A stretch of DNA of 64,000 nucleotides from Desulfocurvus vexinensis DSM 17965. Its GTDB lineage: Bacteria > Desulfobacterota > Desulfovibrionia > Desulfovibrionales > Desulfovibrionaceae. Position numbers and translations under genes: made by a program. This document shows positions 35,164-44,152 of this stretch, piece after piece; the stretch's first letter is position 1, and the number at the start of each line of letters is the position of its first letter. Where the stretch lies: NCBI RefSeq assembly GCF_000519125.1, contig NZ_KI912582.1:248001-312000 (forward strand). Reading direction: 5' to 3'. The notes under the pieces were generated by a model. It was not told where the DNA came from, ran no database searches, and worked only from the letters and a program-made list of their open reading frames with translations.

Positions 35164-35934
35164 ATGAAACGACTTCGCCGCGCATGGTTGCCCCTGCTGG
35201 GGGCGTTGCTGGCCCTGGCCGCCCTGGGGCCGGTGCCCGACGCCCGGGGCCGCGAACTGCTGGTGGGCATGGACCAGCAGCCGCCCTACGAGTACGTCCA
35301 GAGCCGCGTCGCGGCGGGCCCGTGCACCCAGGTGCTGGCCGCCGTGCTCGAACGCATGGGCGAGCGCGCCGCGCCCCCCGCGCGCCATCCGTGGAAGCGC
35401 GGGCTGGACCTGCTGGCCCGGGGCCAGCTCGACATTCTCTACTCGGGGGTCCGCGACGAGGGGCTCGCGGAGTTCGTGCGCTACGGCACCGAGCCGCTGG
35501 TGGAATCGCGCTGGGTGGCCCTGGCCCGGGCCGGGGAGGCCCCCGAGCCGTTCACTGGCCTGGACACCCTGGCCGGGCACAAGGTCGGCCTGGTGCTCGA
35601 CCAGACCTACAGCCCGCAGATCGACGCCTGGGCGCGCGCCAACCCCCTGGTGGAGCGCGTGGTGTCCTACGAGATACTGCTGTCCATGCTGCGCCGGGGG
35701 CGGGTGGACTACGTGCTGGGCGACGCCCTGGCCATGCGCCATCTGGCCCGGACCCAGGGCCGCGAGCGGGAGTACGTGGAGCTGTCCGCCCCGCCGCTGG
35801 AGGCCTTCGGGCTCTACCCCCTGTTCAGCCGCGCCCGCCTGGACCAGGACTTCGTGAACCGCTTCGATGCGGCTCTGCGCGAGTTCAAGGCCGGCACGCG
35901 CTACCGGGAAATCCTGGACAGCCTGCCGCACTGA
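35164..35934 (+). CDS. Family 3 periplasmic solute-binding protein, paralogue 2
   Basis: This 256-residue protein has a signal peptide (MKRLRRAWLPLLGALLALAA) and the same fold as the preceding gene: LLVGMDQQPPYEYVQ, VLERMGERAAPP, LDILYSGV, GTEPLVESRWVALARAGE, SRARLDQDFVNRFDAALREFK. The two are adjacent, same-strand and near equal in length, so they come from a local duplication. The second half is more conserved than the ligand-contacting middle, which suggests the ligands have diverged. No transporter membrane subunit lies nearby. Confidence 0.88.
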   Translation: MKRLRRAWLPLLGALLALAALGPVPDARGRELLVGMDQQPPYEYVQSRVAAGPCTQVLAAVLERMGERAAPPARHPWKRGLDLLARGQLDILYSGVRDEGLAEFVRYGTEPLVESRWVALARAGEAPEPFTGLDTLAGHKVGLVLDQTYSPQIDAWARANPLVERVVSYEILLSMLRRGRVDYVLGDALAMRHLARTQGREREYVELSAPPLEAFGLYPLFSRARLDQDFVNRFDAALREFKAGTRYREILDSLPH

Positions 35935-36063
35935 GGCCCGGCCCGCCCCGCCCCGCGAGACGCCGTTTTTTTGGCTTTCCTGCGCCCCCGGGGCGTGATA
36001 GGCCGTGCTTCGCCGCCGACAGGCGCCCCGGGCAGCGGGGCGCGCGGCGCGAAGGGGGTGACG

Positions 36064-37002
36064 GTGCGGGAGCGTTCCGGCGGCCCGGGGCTCCTGCCCC
36101 TGGCCGCGCTGCTGGTCACGGTGTGCCTGTGGGCCAGTTCCTTTGCGGTGATGAAGGTCGCCATCGGCACCTTTGGCGCGGGGTTCGTGGTCTGGTCGCG
36201 CATGGCCGTGGCCGTGGCCGTGCTGCTGCCCGCAGCCCCGCGCATCCTGGCCCGCGCCGCCTGGCGCCCGGGCGACTGGAAATGGCTGGGCCTCATGGCC
36301 CTGCTCCAGCCCTGCCTGTACTTCCTGCTCGAAGCCAACGCCCTGCGCTACACCACCTCGTCCCAGGCGGGGATGATCTCGGCGCTGCTGCCGCTCATGG
36401 TCTGCGCCGGGGCCGGGCTGCTGCTGGGCGAGCGGACCACGGCCCGCACCTGGGCGGGTTGTGCCGTCTCGGCCCTGGGCGTGGCCTGGCTGACCTGGCT
36501 CTCGGCGCCCAGCGAGACGGCGTCCGACCCCGTGCTGGGCAACCTGCTGGAGGTGGGGGCCATGGCCAGCAGCGCGGGCTTCATGCTCCTGGTGCGCCGC
36601 CTCGCCGCACACTACGACGCGGACCTGCTGACTCTGGTGCAGTTCGGCACCGGGGCGCTGTTTTTCCTGCCCGGGGCGCTGGACGCTGCGCCCTGGCGGG
36701 CCCTGGCCTCGCCGTGGGCCGCGGCCTCGCTGCTCTACCTGGGGGTGTTCGTGACCCTGGGGGCCTTCGGGCTGTGGAACTGGGCCTCGCGGCGCGTGCC
36801 CGCCTCGCGGGCCTCGGCCCTGGTGAACCTGATGCCGGTCATCGCCGTGGGCCTGGGCCTGGGCTTCCTGGATGAGCGCCTGAGCCCCATGCAGGGGCTG
36901 GCCTGCGCCGTGGTGGTGGGCGGCGTGCTGATCAGCCAGTGGCGGGGGGCCGGGCCGGAAAAGCCCGCCCGGCAAGGGGTTTCCAGCCCGGCCCGTCCGT
37001 GA
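36064..37002 (+). CDS. EamA/DMT-family transporter
   Basis: This 312-residue membrane protein has ten predicted helices in two EamA repeats. The first repeat contains WASSFAVMKVAIGTFGAGFVVW and ALRYTTSSQAGMISALLPL; the second contains GAFGLWNWASRRVPASRASALVNL. Family members export amino acids or other small metabolites. The start is taken as GTG 36064 because AAGGGGG lies 6 bases before it; an ATG 31 codons upstream would add a hydrophilic Arg/Gly/Pro tail unlike the family. The C-terminal tail is short and basic. Confidence 0.88.
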   Translation: MRERSGGPGLLPLAALLVTVCLWASSFAVMKVAIGTFGAGFVVWSRMAVAVAVLLPAAPRILARAAWRPGDWKWLGLMALLQPCLYFLLEANALRYTTSSQAGMISALLPLMVCAGAGLLLGERTTARTWAGCAVSALGVAWLTWLSAPSETASDPVLGNLLEVGAMASSAGFMLLVRRLAAHYDADLLTLVQFGTGALFFLPGALDAAPWRALASPWAAASLLYLGVFVTLGAFGLWNWASRRVPASRASALVNLMPVIAVGLGLGFLDERLSPMQGLACAVVVGGVLISQWRGAGPEKPARQGVSSPARP

Positions 37003-37048
37003 TACGAAGCGGGCACGGCGGCTCCGGACAGCCGCCGGGGAGCCTTGC

Positions 37049-38311
37049 GTGATCCGATTGCTGTTCTTCGTGGCCGTGCCCCTGGCGGCCCTGGCCCTGG
37101 CCTGGGGGGCGCTGGTCTGGCTGCGGGTGGTGCCCTCGGGCGCCGCGCCCTGGGCGGCGTATGGGGCCATGCTCCTGGCCGGGCTGGCCTGCTGGCGTTT
37201 CCGGCGCACGCGGGTGGTGGTGCCCCTGGGGCTGCTGGCCCTGGCGCTGTGGGTCTGCGGACTGCTGGGCAGCGGCGGCCCGTCGGGGAGCCTGGGGCGG
37301 GTGGTGGCTCCGGCCCTGGCCCTGCTGCTGCCCGTGAACTGGCTGGCCGCCGCCCTGGCCGGAGACCGGGGGCTGCTGGCCCGCGTGCCCCTGACCCTGG
37401 CCTTCGTCGTGTCCTCGCAGGCCCTGGTGGTGCTGCTGGTGGCCACGGGCGTGCTCGACGGCTCCGTGCCCGGGCGCCCGGGCACGCTGCACGCCCTGGT
37501 GGCCGAGCTGGCCGCGTGGCGGCCCCTGCCGCTGACCCTGCCCACCCGCCTGCCCCAGACCGCGCTGCTGGGCGCGCTGTGCGCCGCGCTGTGGCTGCTG
37601 CTGCGCGCCGTGCGCGACGATTCGCCCATGGACGCCGGGCTGGCCGTGGCCCTGGCCGGGGCCATGGGCGCGCTGCATTTCGCCGATTCTCCGCTCCGCT
37701 CCGGGGCCCTGGCCGCCGGGGCGGCCCTGGCCTGCGCCGCGCCCCTGGTGCAGGACTCCTACCGCATGGCCTTTCTGGACGAGTTGACCCGCCTGCCCGG
37801 GCGCAGGCCGCTGCTGGCGGACATGCAGACCCTGGGCGGGCAGTACGCCATCGCCATGGCCGACGTGGACCACTTCAAGAAGTTCAACGATACCTACGGC
37901 CACGACACCGGCGACGAGGTGCTGCGCATGGTGGCGGCGCATCTGGGCCGCGTGGGCGGCGGGGGCCGGGCCTACCGCTACGGCGGGGAGGAGTTCGCCA
38001 TCGTGTTCCCCCGGCGCTGTCCGCTGGAGGCGCTGGAGCACCTGGACGCCGTGCGCGAGGCCGTGGCCGGGGCGGGGTTCGTGGTCCGCTCGGGCAAGCC
38101 CGCGCCCCCCGCCGGGGGCGAGCGCCGCAAGGGCAAAGGCCCCAGGGCGGGCGGGGCCAAGGCCCCGGGCACGGTGTCGGTGACCATCTCCATGGGCGTG
38201 GCCGGGCCGGGCAGCGGCGGCGCCGCCAGCCCCGCCGAGGTCCTCAAGCAGGCCGACAAGGCCCTGTACAAGGCCAAGAAGAACGGGCGCAACCGGGTGG
38301 AGCGGGGCTGA
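37049..38311 (+). CDS. Membrane diguanylate cyclase (GGDEF)
   Basis: This 420-residue protein has seven or eight membrane helices (residues 1-232) followed by a GGDEF domain (about 240-415). The active site reads YGGEEF (311-316) with the upstream DVDHFKKFNDTYGHDTGD, so it should make cyclic-di-GMP. The allosteric RxxD I-site is missing: the residues nine before GGEEF are Gly-rich. A 30-residue basic insert (about 350-380, RRKGKGPRAGGAK) separates two core strands. The start is a GTG with GGGGAG eight bases ahead. The N-terminal membrane part is not a named sensor domain that I recognise. Confidence 0.88.
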   Translation: MIRLLFFVAVPLAALALAWGALVWLRVVPSGAAPWAAYGAMLLAGLACWRFRRTRVVVPLGLLALALWVCGLLGSGGPSGSLGRVVAPALALLLPVNWLAAALAGDRGLLARVPLTLAFVVSSQALVVLLVATGVLDGSVPGRPGTLHALVAELAAWRPLPLTLPTRLPQTALLGALCAALWLLLRAVRDDSPMDAGLAVALAGAMGALHFADSPLRSGALAAGAALACAAPLVQDSYRMAFLDELTRLPGRRPLLADMQTLGGQYAIAMADVDHFKKFNDTYGHDTGDEVLRMVAAHLGRVGGGGRAYRYGGEEFAIVFPRRCPLEALEHLDAVREAVAGAGFVVRSGKPAPPAGGERRKGKGPRAGGAKAPGTVSVTISMGVAGPGSGGAASPAEVLKQADKALYKAKKNGRNRVERG

Positions 38312-38411
38312 CGGCCCCTGCCCGGCGGCGCCCGCCGCTGTGCATCCTTCCTTCCCGCGCGGCCAGCCCGCCGCCCGTCCCGCAGGCTGGGGGCTTCCCG
38401 CACGCCGCGTT

Positions 38412-39326
38412 TCAGACGAACTGGCCCGTGCCCATCGGCGGGGGCTGCACCCCGGCCAGCCCCTGGAGCGCCGTGAGCAGGTCGGGCGGCAGCAGGACGT
38501 GCAGCCCGCCCCGGGGCACGGTGTGCTCCATGATCGGGTTCTCGGTGCTTCCGGTGTCGATGGTCTGTTCGAGCATCATCCACTGCCCCTGCTCGCGGAC
38601 GAGCATGGCCGACCCCGCGCGGATCCTGCCGTCGCCGCCGCCCTGGGCGATGGTCTGGTAGTCGTTGCCCTGGGTGTAGACCGTTTCCGTGAACGCGTAG
38701 CCCGCCACGGTCTGGAGGTTTTCCATGACCATGAGCGCCAGGCCGCTACGCAGGTACTGCTGCGGGTCCTGGCCCTTGAGGTCCGTGACCTCCTGGTGCG
38801 GGTGCTGGTCGAGATAGGCGTCCACCAGGGGGGTCAGGGTCTGGTCCGGGTGCTGGGCGCGGATGGCGTCGGCCACGGTCATGAACGGGGCCAGGCGGGT
38901 GAGCAGCGGCTGGCCGGGCATCTGCTCCTGGACGTGGAACACCGTGTCCTGGCCGTTGATGGCGAGCATGAAGAAGCTGCACCCCGTGAACGGGTCGGTG
39001 AGCACGTAGTTTGTCTGCGGGTCGATGACGGCGTGCCCGTCGGTGGCCACGGCCTGGACGTTGTGCAGCGTCACGTCCGGCTGGGCGGGCAGGGGGGTGC
39101 CCTGGGGCACGAATTGGACGTTGAGATCGGTGCCTTGCTGGTTGCCCAGGGTGATGAACGCGCCGCCCTGCGCCGTTTGCCCCTGGAGCTGCTGCACCAG
39201 GGGGCGCTCGGCCATCAGCTCCAAAAGCTGCTGGGCCGTGGGGTTGGTGATGGTCTGGGGCTGGCCGCCCTGCTGGTTGGGGATGATCGGCGGCGGGCCG
39301 CCGACCGATGAGATGCCGTTGCCCAT
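38412..39326 (-). CDS. Gln/Pro-rich protein of unknown function
   Basis: I do not recognise this 304-residue protein. It starts MGNGISSVGGPPPIIPNQQ, has a Gln/Pro/Gly-rich N-terminal 45 residues, then a globular part with ITLGNQQGTDLNVQFV, a single Cys in DPFTGCSFFML and LVMENLQTVAG, and ends GVQPPPMGTGQFV. It has no signal peptide or membrane helix and is unusually poor in Arg and Lys for this genome. GGAGGA six bases before ATG 39326 decides the start; an in-frame ATG 19 codons upstream lacks a site. It follows the chemoreceptor gene on the same strand but a hairpin separates them. Confidence 0.7.
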   Translation of the reverse strand: MGNGISSVGGPPPIIPNQQGGQPQTITNPTAQQLLELMAERPLVQQLQGQTAQGGAFITLGNQQGTDLNVQFVPQGTPLPAQPDVTLHNVQAVATDGHAVIDPQTNYVLTDPFTGCSFFMLAINGQDTVFHVQEQMPGQPLLTRLAPFMTVADAIRAQHPDQTLTPLVDAYLDQHPHQEVTDLKGQDPQQYLRSGLALMVMENLQTVAGYAFTETVYTQGNDYQTIAQGGGDGRIRAGSAMLVREQGQWMMLEQTIDTGSTENPIMEHTVPRGGLHVLLPPDLLTALQGLAGVQPPPMGTGQFV

Positions 39327-39440
39327 GGCGTCCTCCGGGGTGCGCATGCCCGGGGGCAGGGCGGGATGCCCCGCCCCCGGCAATGCGAAACGTATAGAGG
39401 ATGCCCTATCCGGGGGCCGGTGTCGAGCCCGCCCGGGCGC

Positions 39441-40988
39441 TCAGGCGCCCACGGCGTGGATGACGTCCTTCAGGCGCCGGGCGGCTTCGGCCAGGCCCTG
39501 CACGCCCTGGGCCGCAGCGGCCATGTCGGCCTCGGCGCCCTGGGCGCTGGAGCGCACGTCCTCCACCACGGCGCTGATGTGCTCGCTGGTGGCCGACTGC
39601 TCCTCGGCGGCGGCGGCGATGGTCCGCACCTGGTCCGAGGTGTTCACGGCCAGCTCGACGATCCCGGCCAGGGCCCGGCCCGAGGCTTCGGCCAGCTCGT
39701 GGGCCTGGCCCACGGCGGCGGCGGCCTGGTCCATGCCTGCGGCGCTGGTGCGCGCGCCGTCCTGGATGGCCTTGATGGCCGAAGCGACCTCCTGGGTGGC
39801 GCCCATGGTCTTCTCGGCCAGCTTGCGCACCTCGTCGGCCACCACGGCGAAGCCCCGGCCCGCGTCGCCCGCGCGCGCGGCCTCGATGGCGGCGTTGAGC
39901 GCCAGGAGGTTGGTCTGGTCGGCGATGTCGGTGATCACGTCCATGATCCGCCCGATGCCCTCGGCCTGGGCGCCCAGGCGGGCCATGTCCTGCGTCACGG
40001 CCTGGGCGCGGCGGCTGACCTCGGCGATGGCCGCGGCCGCGTCGCGCACCACCCGGGCGCCGTCCTCGGCCTGCTGGCGGGTCTGCTGGGCGCGGCTGGC
40101 GGTGTCTGCCGCGCTTCTGGCCACGTCGAGCACGGCGGCGTTCATCTGCTCCATGGACGAGGCGGCGTCCTGGGCGCGGGCGGCCTGCTCGCGGGCGGCG
40201 GCGCTGGCTTCGAGCACCTGGGCCGCCAGTTCCCCGGCGCTGCCCGCCACGGCCTGGGAGATGTCCTCCGAGGTGCGCACGGCCTCGGCGATGCGCGCGT
40301 TCTGGGCCTCCAGCTCGGCCTCGCGGGCGCGCAGGGCCGTGCGGTCCTGGTAGATGCACAGCGCGCCCATGAGCGCGCCGTCTAGGTCGTACAGCGGCGA
40401 GGCGTGGATGTGGATGATGCGCTTGCCGCCCCGGCGGCCCGTGAGTTCCACCTCCTTGGCCGTGGTCACGCGGTGCTCCAGGCTGTCGCGCAGCACGGTG
40501 CGCCGTGAGGCGTCGCCATAGAAGAAATGGGCCACGTTCTGGCCGTAGTGGTCCTCGGGTTTGCCGCTCTGCTCCAGGATTTCGATGAGCCCCGCGTTGG
40601 TCATCACCAGGCGTTCCTGGGTGTCCACGACCACGAAGGGCGCCTGGATGCCCGCGAGCACCCCGCGCGCGAAGGACAGCTCGCGCTTGAGCCGGGCGTA
40701 CATCTGGGCCAGCCCGGCCTCGGCGCGGCCCAGCTCGCAGGTGCCGCGCTCGTCGAAGGCACAGTCGTAGCGGCCCTGGGCCACGCGCCCGGCGGCGGCC
40801 TCCAGGCGCGTGGCGCAGCCGCGCACGCGCAGCACGAGCAGCCCCAGGGGCACGGCCCCCAGGGCCAGAAGCCCCAGCCCGGCGCCCCAGGCCGCCAGGG
40901 GCGAGGACAGCAGCGCCGCGGCCCCCACAGCCAGCAGCGCACAGCCGCCCTGGGTCGCGGCCAGGGCGGCGGTGGAAAAGGATCTCAT
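39441..40988 (-). CDS. Methyl-accepting chemotaxis protein with PAS domain
   Basis: This 515-residue chemoreceptor has two adjacent N-terminal membrane helices (about 8-55) with no large periplasmic loop. A cytoplasmic PAS domain follows (about 105-225, [22 protein letters not shown] and IYQDRTALR), then a signalling domain. Its hairpin tip reads [19 protein letters not shown] and continues [16 protein letters not shown]. It senses an internal or redox cue rather than a periplasmic ligand and controls CheA. The PAS arrangement is common in sulfate-reducer receptors. It is a single gene; ATG 40988 has GGAGG upstream on its strand. Confidence 0.92.
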   Translation of the reverse strand: MRSFSTAALAATQGGCALLAVGAAALLSSPLAAWGAGLGLLALGAVPLGLLVLRVRGCATRLEAAAGRVAQGRYDCAFDERGTCELGRAEAGLAQMYARLKRELSFARGVLAGIQAPFVVVDTQERLVMTNAGLIEILEQSGKPEDHYGQNVAHFFYGDASRRTVLRDSLEHRVTTAKEVELTGRRGGKRIIHIHASPLYDLDGALMGALCIYQDRTALRAREAELEAQNARIAEAVRTSEDISQAVAGSAGELAAQVLEASAAAREQAARAQDAASSMEQMNAAVLDVARSAADTASRAQQTRQQAEDGARVVRDAAAAIAEVSRRAQAVTQDMARLGAQAEGIGRIMDVITDIADQTNLLALNAAIEAARAGDAGRGFAVVADEVRKLAEKTMGATQEVASAIKAIQDGARTSAAGMDQAAAAVGQAHELAEASGRALAGIVELAVNTSDQVRTIAAAAEEQSATSEHISAVVEDVRSSAQGAEADMAAAAQGVQGLAEAARRLKDVIHAVGA

Positions 40989-41370
40989 GGCAACCTCCGC
41001 AAAAAGATGGCTCCGCAGGCATTCCCACCCATGCTACGCCGCGCGGGCCAAACGGCGCAAGGAGGACGCCAGCAAAATGCACACCAATTCCCTACAAATC
41101 GGGAAGTGTTTGGATTGTTGCGGATTCGTGGCGAAGGCCGGGAGCGGATGGGGCCGGGCGGCGCGGTGGGCGTCCGGGAAACCGGACGGACGGGGGGTGT
41201 GTCCGGAAATGCGGACGCGCAGGGCGGGGGGGGCGGCTCGGGCCGCAAGGGCAGACCTCAAGCCGGGGGCCGGGGGCAGACTGGGAGCCCGGGCCCCAAG
41301 GGCAGGTCGCAACCGGGCCGCAGCCGCAGGAGCAGGCCGCAGGCCCAGCCCGCGGAGCCAGGCCGCGCGG
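40989..41370. other. 382-base intergenic region upstream of the chemoreceptor gene
   Basis: The chemoreceptor-proximal 150 bases include an AT-richer stretch (about 41070-41130) that probably holds its promoter; no clean sigma-28 or sigma-54 match is seen. A plus-strand ATG at 41077 has AAGGAGGA 10 bases upstream, but its frame runs antisense through the next gene. The rest is G/C-rich, low-complexity sequence with no gene I can support. Confidence 0.5.
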
Positions 41371-42213
41371 TCAGGGCCGCAGGGTCAGCACGGCCTGGCC
41401 CGGGGCGACGGTCAGGGCGTGGCGCGGCCCGCTGCGGGGCAGGTCGAGGACCACGCGCACGAAGGCGTCCTCGGGGTGCCAGCCCACGCGGATGCCCGAG
41501 GCCAGGGGGCTGTCCACGGCCTGGGCCTTGGGCAGGGCCGCCGGGGGCCGGGCGGCGTCCAGCACGTCGAGAACCACGCGCGGCGGCCCGTCCAGGGTGA
41601 ACACGCGACAGCGCGGGGCCAGGGGGCCGGGCACGGCCACGCGCACCACCAGGGCCTCGCCCTCGGCGGCCCAGCGCACGGCGGTGACCGTGGCAGGCGC
41701 GGGCCGGGTTGCGTCCGCAGGCGGCTGCGGGGCGGGCACGGGCGTGTCCGGGATCGTCGGGGCCGCCTGGGCCGCCGGGGCGGGCGGGGCGGGCGCGGGA
41801 GACGCCTGTGCGGGGGCGTTCGGCTCCTTGGGCGCGGGCTCCGGAGCGGCGGGCGCGGCGGCCACCTTGTAGCGGATCTCATGCACGGCGTAGCCGCCTT
41901 CGGCCAGCAGGGCGTTGACGTGGCCGAGCTTGAGGCGCGCCTGGGCCAGGCGGCGGTCCAGGTATTCGTGGCTGGCGCCGGGGGTGCCCTGGGGCGCGGC
42001 GGGCAGCTCGGCGCGGTGCTCTTCCAGGCTCCTGATCTCGTCGGTCAGGGCCTGGCGCTCGCGCAGCAGCTGCGGCCCGCTCATGGCCTCGGTCCGGGCG
42101 CGGTATTCCTGGCCGGGGTCGCTGGTGACGCAGGCCGAGGCCAGCAGGGCGGCGGCCAGCAGGCCCGTGAGCAGGGCGAGGGCGGGGCGGAGCGATGGGG
42201 CCGGGCTGCGCAT
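41371..42213 (-). CDS. AMIN-domain lipoprotein
   Basis: This 280-residue protein has a lipobox LLASAC with Cys28. A helical segment of about residues 35-100 (LRERQALTDEIRSLEEHRAEL) and a long Pro/Ala-rich linker (about 115-170) follow. The C-terminal AMIN-type beta domain reads RVFTLDGPPRVVLDVLDA, GIRVGWHPEDAFVRVVLDLP and ALTVAPGQAVLTL. AMIN domains bind peptidoglycan or secretin partners, so an envelope-anchoring role is likely. It is the last gene of the PAP2-glycosyltransferase-lipoprotein operon, 16 bases after the glycosyltransferase stop. Confidence 0.82.
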   Translation of the reverse strand: MRSPAPSLRPALALLTGLLAAALLASACVTSDPGQEYRARTEAMSGPQLLRERQALTDEIRSLEEHRAELPAAPQGTPGASHEYLDRRLAQARLKLGHVNALLAEGGYAVHEIRYKVAAAPAAPEPAPKEPNAPAQASPAPAPPAPAAQAAPTIPDTPVPAPQPPADATRPAPATVTAVRWAAEGEALVVRVAVPGPLAPRCRVFTLDGPPRVVLDVLDAARPPAALPKAQAVDSPLASGIRVGWHPEDAFVRVVLDLPRSGPRHALTVAPGQAVLTLRP

Positions 42214-42229
42214 GGGGCGTCCTTGGGGG

Positions 42230-44152
42230 TCAGATGGTCTGTTCGGTGGCGTTGGCGGGCGCGGGGGCCGGGTCGCTTTCGCCGGGAGCCGTGCCCGTGT
42301 CCTTGTCCGGAGCCGGGGCGGGAGCCTGCTCCGGCTGCCCGTGGGGCGCGGCCTGCTGGTCCGGGCCCGGGGCGGCTTCGGGGGCGGGCCCGGGCATGGC
42401 CTGGGGCGCGGTTCCGGGCGCCGGGTCCGCGCCGGTGGCGTTGGCCGCAGCGCCCGGGGCCAGGGCGGCCCCGGCGTCGGCCCCGGCGTCCGGAGCCTGG
42501 GGCTGCGGCGCCGCAGGGCCGCCCTGCACGGCCAGCACGTAGGGCTGGTCCACGATCCACTGCTCGTGGATCACGTTCAGCGTGGCCGGGCGGTCCGTCC
42601 ACTGGTCCCAGTAGCGGCGCTGCATCCCGAGCACGACCTTGGGCTCGGCGGCCAGCAGCGCGGCAATGCGCTCCAGGTCCTGGGTCTCCAGCACGTCGTG
42701 GCCGCTGTAGTAGGTGTAGACCCCCGAGTAGATCTTGTAGGCCGCCGGAACGTAGCCCTGGTCGGCGTAATCGCCCATGACCTGGGCCTGGGCCCTGGGG
42801 CTCATCACCGGGTCCAGGGAGGGCAGGGTCAGCATGGCCAGGGGCTGGACCCAGGCCGTGACCACCAGGGCCGCCAGCAGCAGCCCGGAGGCGGGCCCCA
42901 GGGCGCGCGCCGCCCACCACAGGAGCCCTGCGGCCAGGGCCGAGGCCAGGGCCATCCACCACAGCCCGGCCACGGCGAAGTCGGGCCAGGGGTGCAGCAT
43001 GTTGCCGAAGGGCAGGGCCATGGCCACCACGGCGAACAGGCCGCAGAGCACGAGCCACAGGCGCCGGGTGCGCCGCGCGTCCAGCCCCAGCACGGCCCGG
43101 GCCGAGAGCACGGCCAGGGCCGGGAACAGCGGCAGCAGGTAGACGATGATCTTGGTGGACAGGGCCGAGAGCAGCACGAAGCCGGTGAGCACCATGCTCC
43201 ACAGGTAGGCCTGGCCCTTGCGCTCCTCGTCGCGCCGGGCCTGCCACAGGCCGCGCCAGAAGCCCGCGCGGGCCACGGGGCCCAGGGGCAGGGCCGCCAG
43301 CAGCAGCGTCCAGGGCAGCCAGGCGGCGGGCAGGGTGGCCAGGTAGTGCCAGAAGGGCTGCCCGTGGTGCGAGGCGTTCACCGCGCGGCGGTAGATCTGC
43401 TTGTAGAAGATGTTTTCCACCAGCTCACGCTCGCCGCCGAGCCACGCCGCCAGCACCCAGGCCCCCAGCAGCCCCAGGCAGACGCCCAGGCCCACGGCCA
43501 CGTCGCGCCGGAAGAAGCGGCGCAGGTTGCCCGTCCAGGCCAGGTAGGCCACGCTGGCCAGCAGGGGGAAGGCCAGCCCCAGGGGGCCCTTGGTCAGGGT
43601 GGCCACCCCGGCCAGGGCGAAGCCCGCCACGGCCCAGCCCATGGCCCGCTCGCGGCCCCAGGCCCGGAACAGGCAGATGTGGGCGGCGGTGATCAGCGTG
43701 GCGAAGAGCAGGTCCATGCGCGAGTAGTGCGCCAGTCCGACGACGTAGAAGCACGACACCAGCACCAGCCCCGCGCCCAGGGAGACCTCGCGCCCGGCGC
43801 GGGCCACCAGGCGCGACAGGGCCATGGTCGCCGTGAGCAGCAGCAGGGCCGAGAGGGCGGCCCCGGCCATGAACAGCGCGGGCGTGGCCGCCTTGAACAC
43901 CGGCAGCAGCCCGGCCAGGAACCAGAAGTATACCGGCGGCTTGTCGGGGTAGGGCACGCCGTTCAGGTACATCACCAGCCATTTGCCGCCGTGGACCACG
44001 TTCTCGAACACGTTGGCGTAGCGGATTTCGTCGGAGAACCACAGCGCGCGCGAGTCCAGGACCGGGACGGTCTGCGCGGCGAGCAGGGCGGCGGGCAGGA
44101 GCAGGGGCGCCCAGGCCAGCAGCCGGTAGAGGCGCGTGAGGAGCTTATCCAT
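42230..44152 (-). CDS. ArnT-like glycosyltransferase (GT39/PMT_2)
   Basis: This 640-residue protein has about eleven membrane helices. The conserved N-terminal loop carries acidic residues as in polyprenyl-phosphate sugar transferases: DSRALWFSDEIRYANVFENVV, then LNGVPYPDKPPVYFWF. This fits ArnT/PMT enzymes that move a sugar from a lipid carrier to lipid A or protein. After the last helix comes a soluble domain (about 450-545), then about 90 residues of Pro/Ala/Gly low-complexity tail. The gene starts inside the end of the PAP2 gene (8-base overlap), which suggests the two act together on undecaprenyl-phosphate-linked substrates. Confidence 0.88.
   Translation of the reverse strand: MDKLLTRLYRLLAWAPLLLPAALLAAQTVPVLDSRALWFSDEIRYANVFENVVHGGKWLVMYLNGVPYPDKPPVYFWFLAGLLPVFKAATPALFMAGAALSALLLLTATMALSRLVARAGREVSLGAGLVLVSCFYVVGLAHYSRMDLLFATLITAAHICLFRAWGRERAMGWAVAGFALAGVATLTKGPLGLAFPLLASVAYLAWTGNLRRFFRRDVAVGLGVCLGLLGAWVLAAWLGGERELVENIFYKQIYRRAVNASHHGQPFWHYLATLPAAWLPWTLLLAALPLGPVARAGFWRGLWQARRDEERKGQAYLWSMVLTGFVLLSALSTKIIVYLLPLFPALAVLSARAVLGLDARRTRRLWLVLCGLFAVVAMALPFGNMLHPWPDFAVAGLWWMALASALAAGLLWWAARALGPASGLLLAALVVTAWVQPLAMLTLPSLDPVMSPRAQAQVMGDYADQGYVPAAYKIYSGVYTYYSGHDVLETQDLERIAALLAAEPKVVLGMQRRYWDQWTDRPATLNVIHEQWIVDQPYVLAVQGGPAAPQPQAPDAGADAGAALAPGAAANATGADPAPGTAPQAMPGPAPEAAPGPDQQAAPHGQPEQAPAPAPDKDTGTAPGESDPAPAPANATEQTI

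Noticed and set aside
41077-41250. Possible small plus-strand gene with AAGGAGGA before ATG 41077
   Set aside because: The frame has no stop near and runs antisense through the AMIN lipoprotein. The early Cys-Cys segment is short and not convincing.
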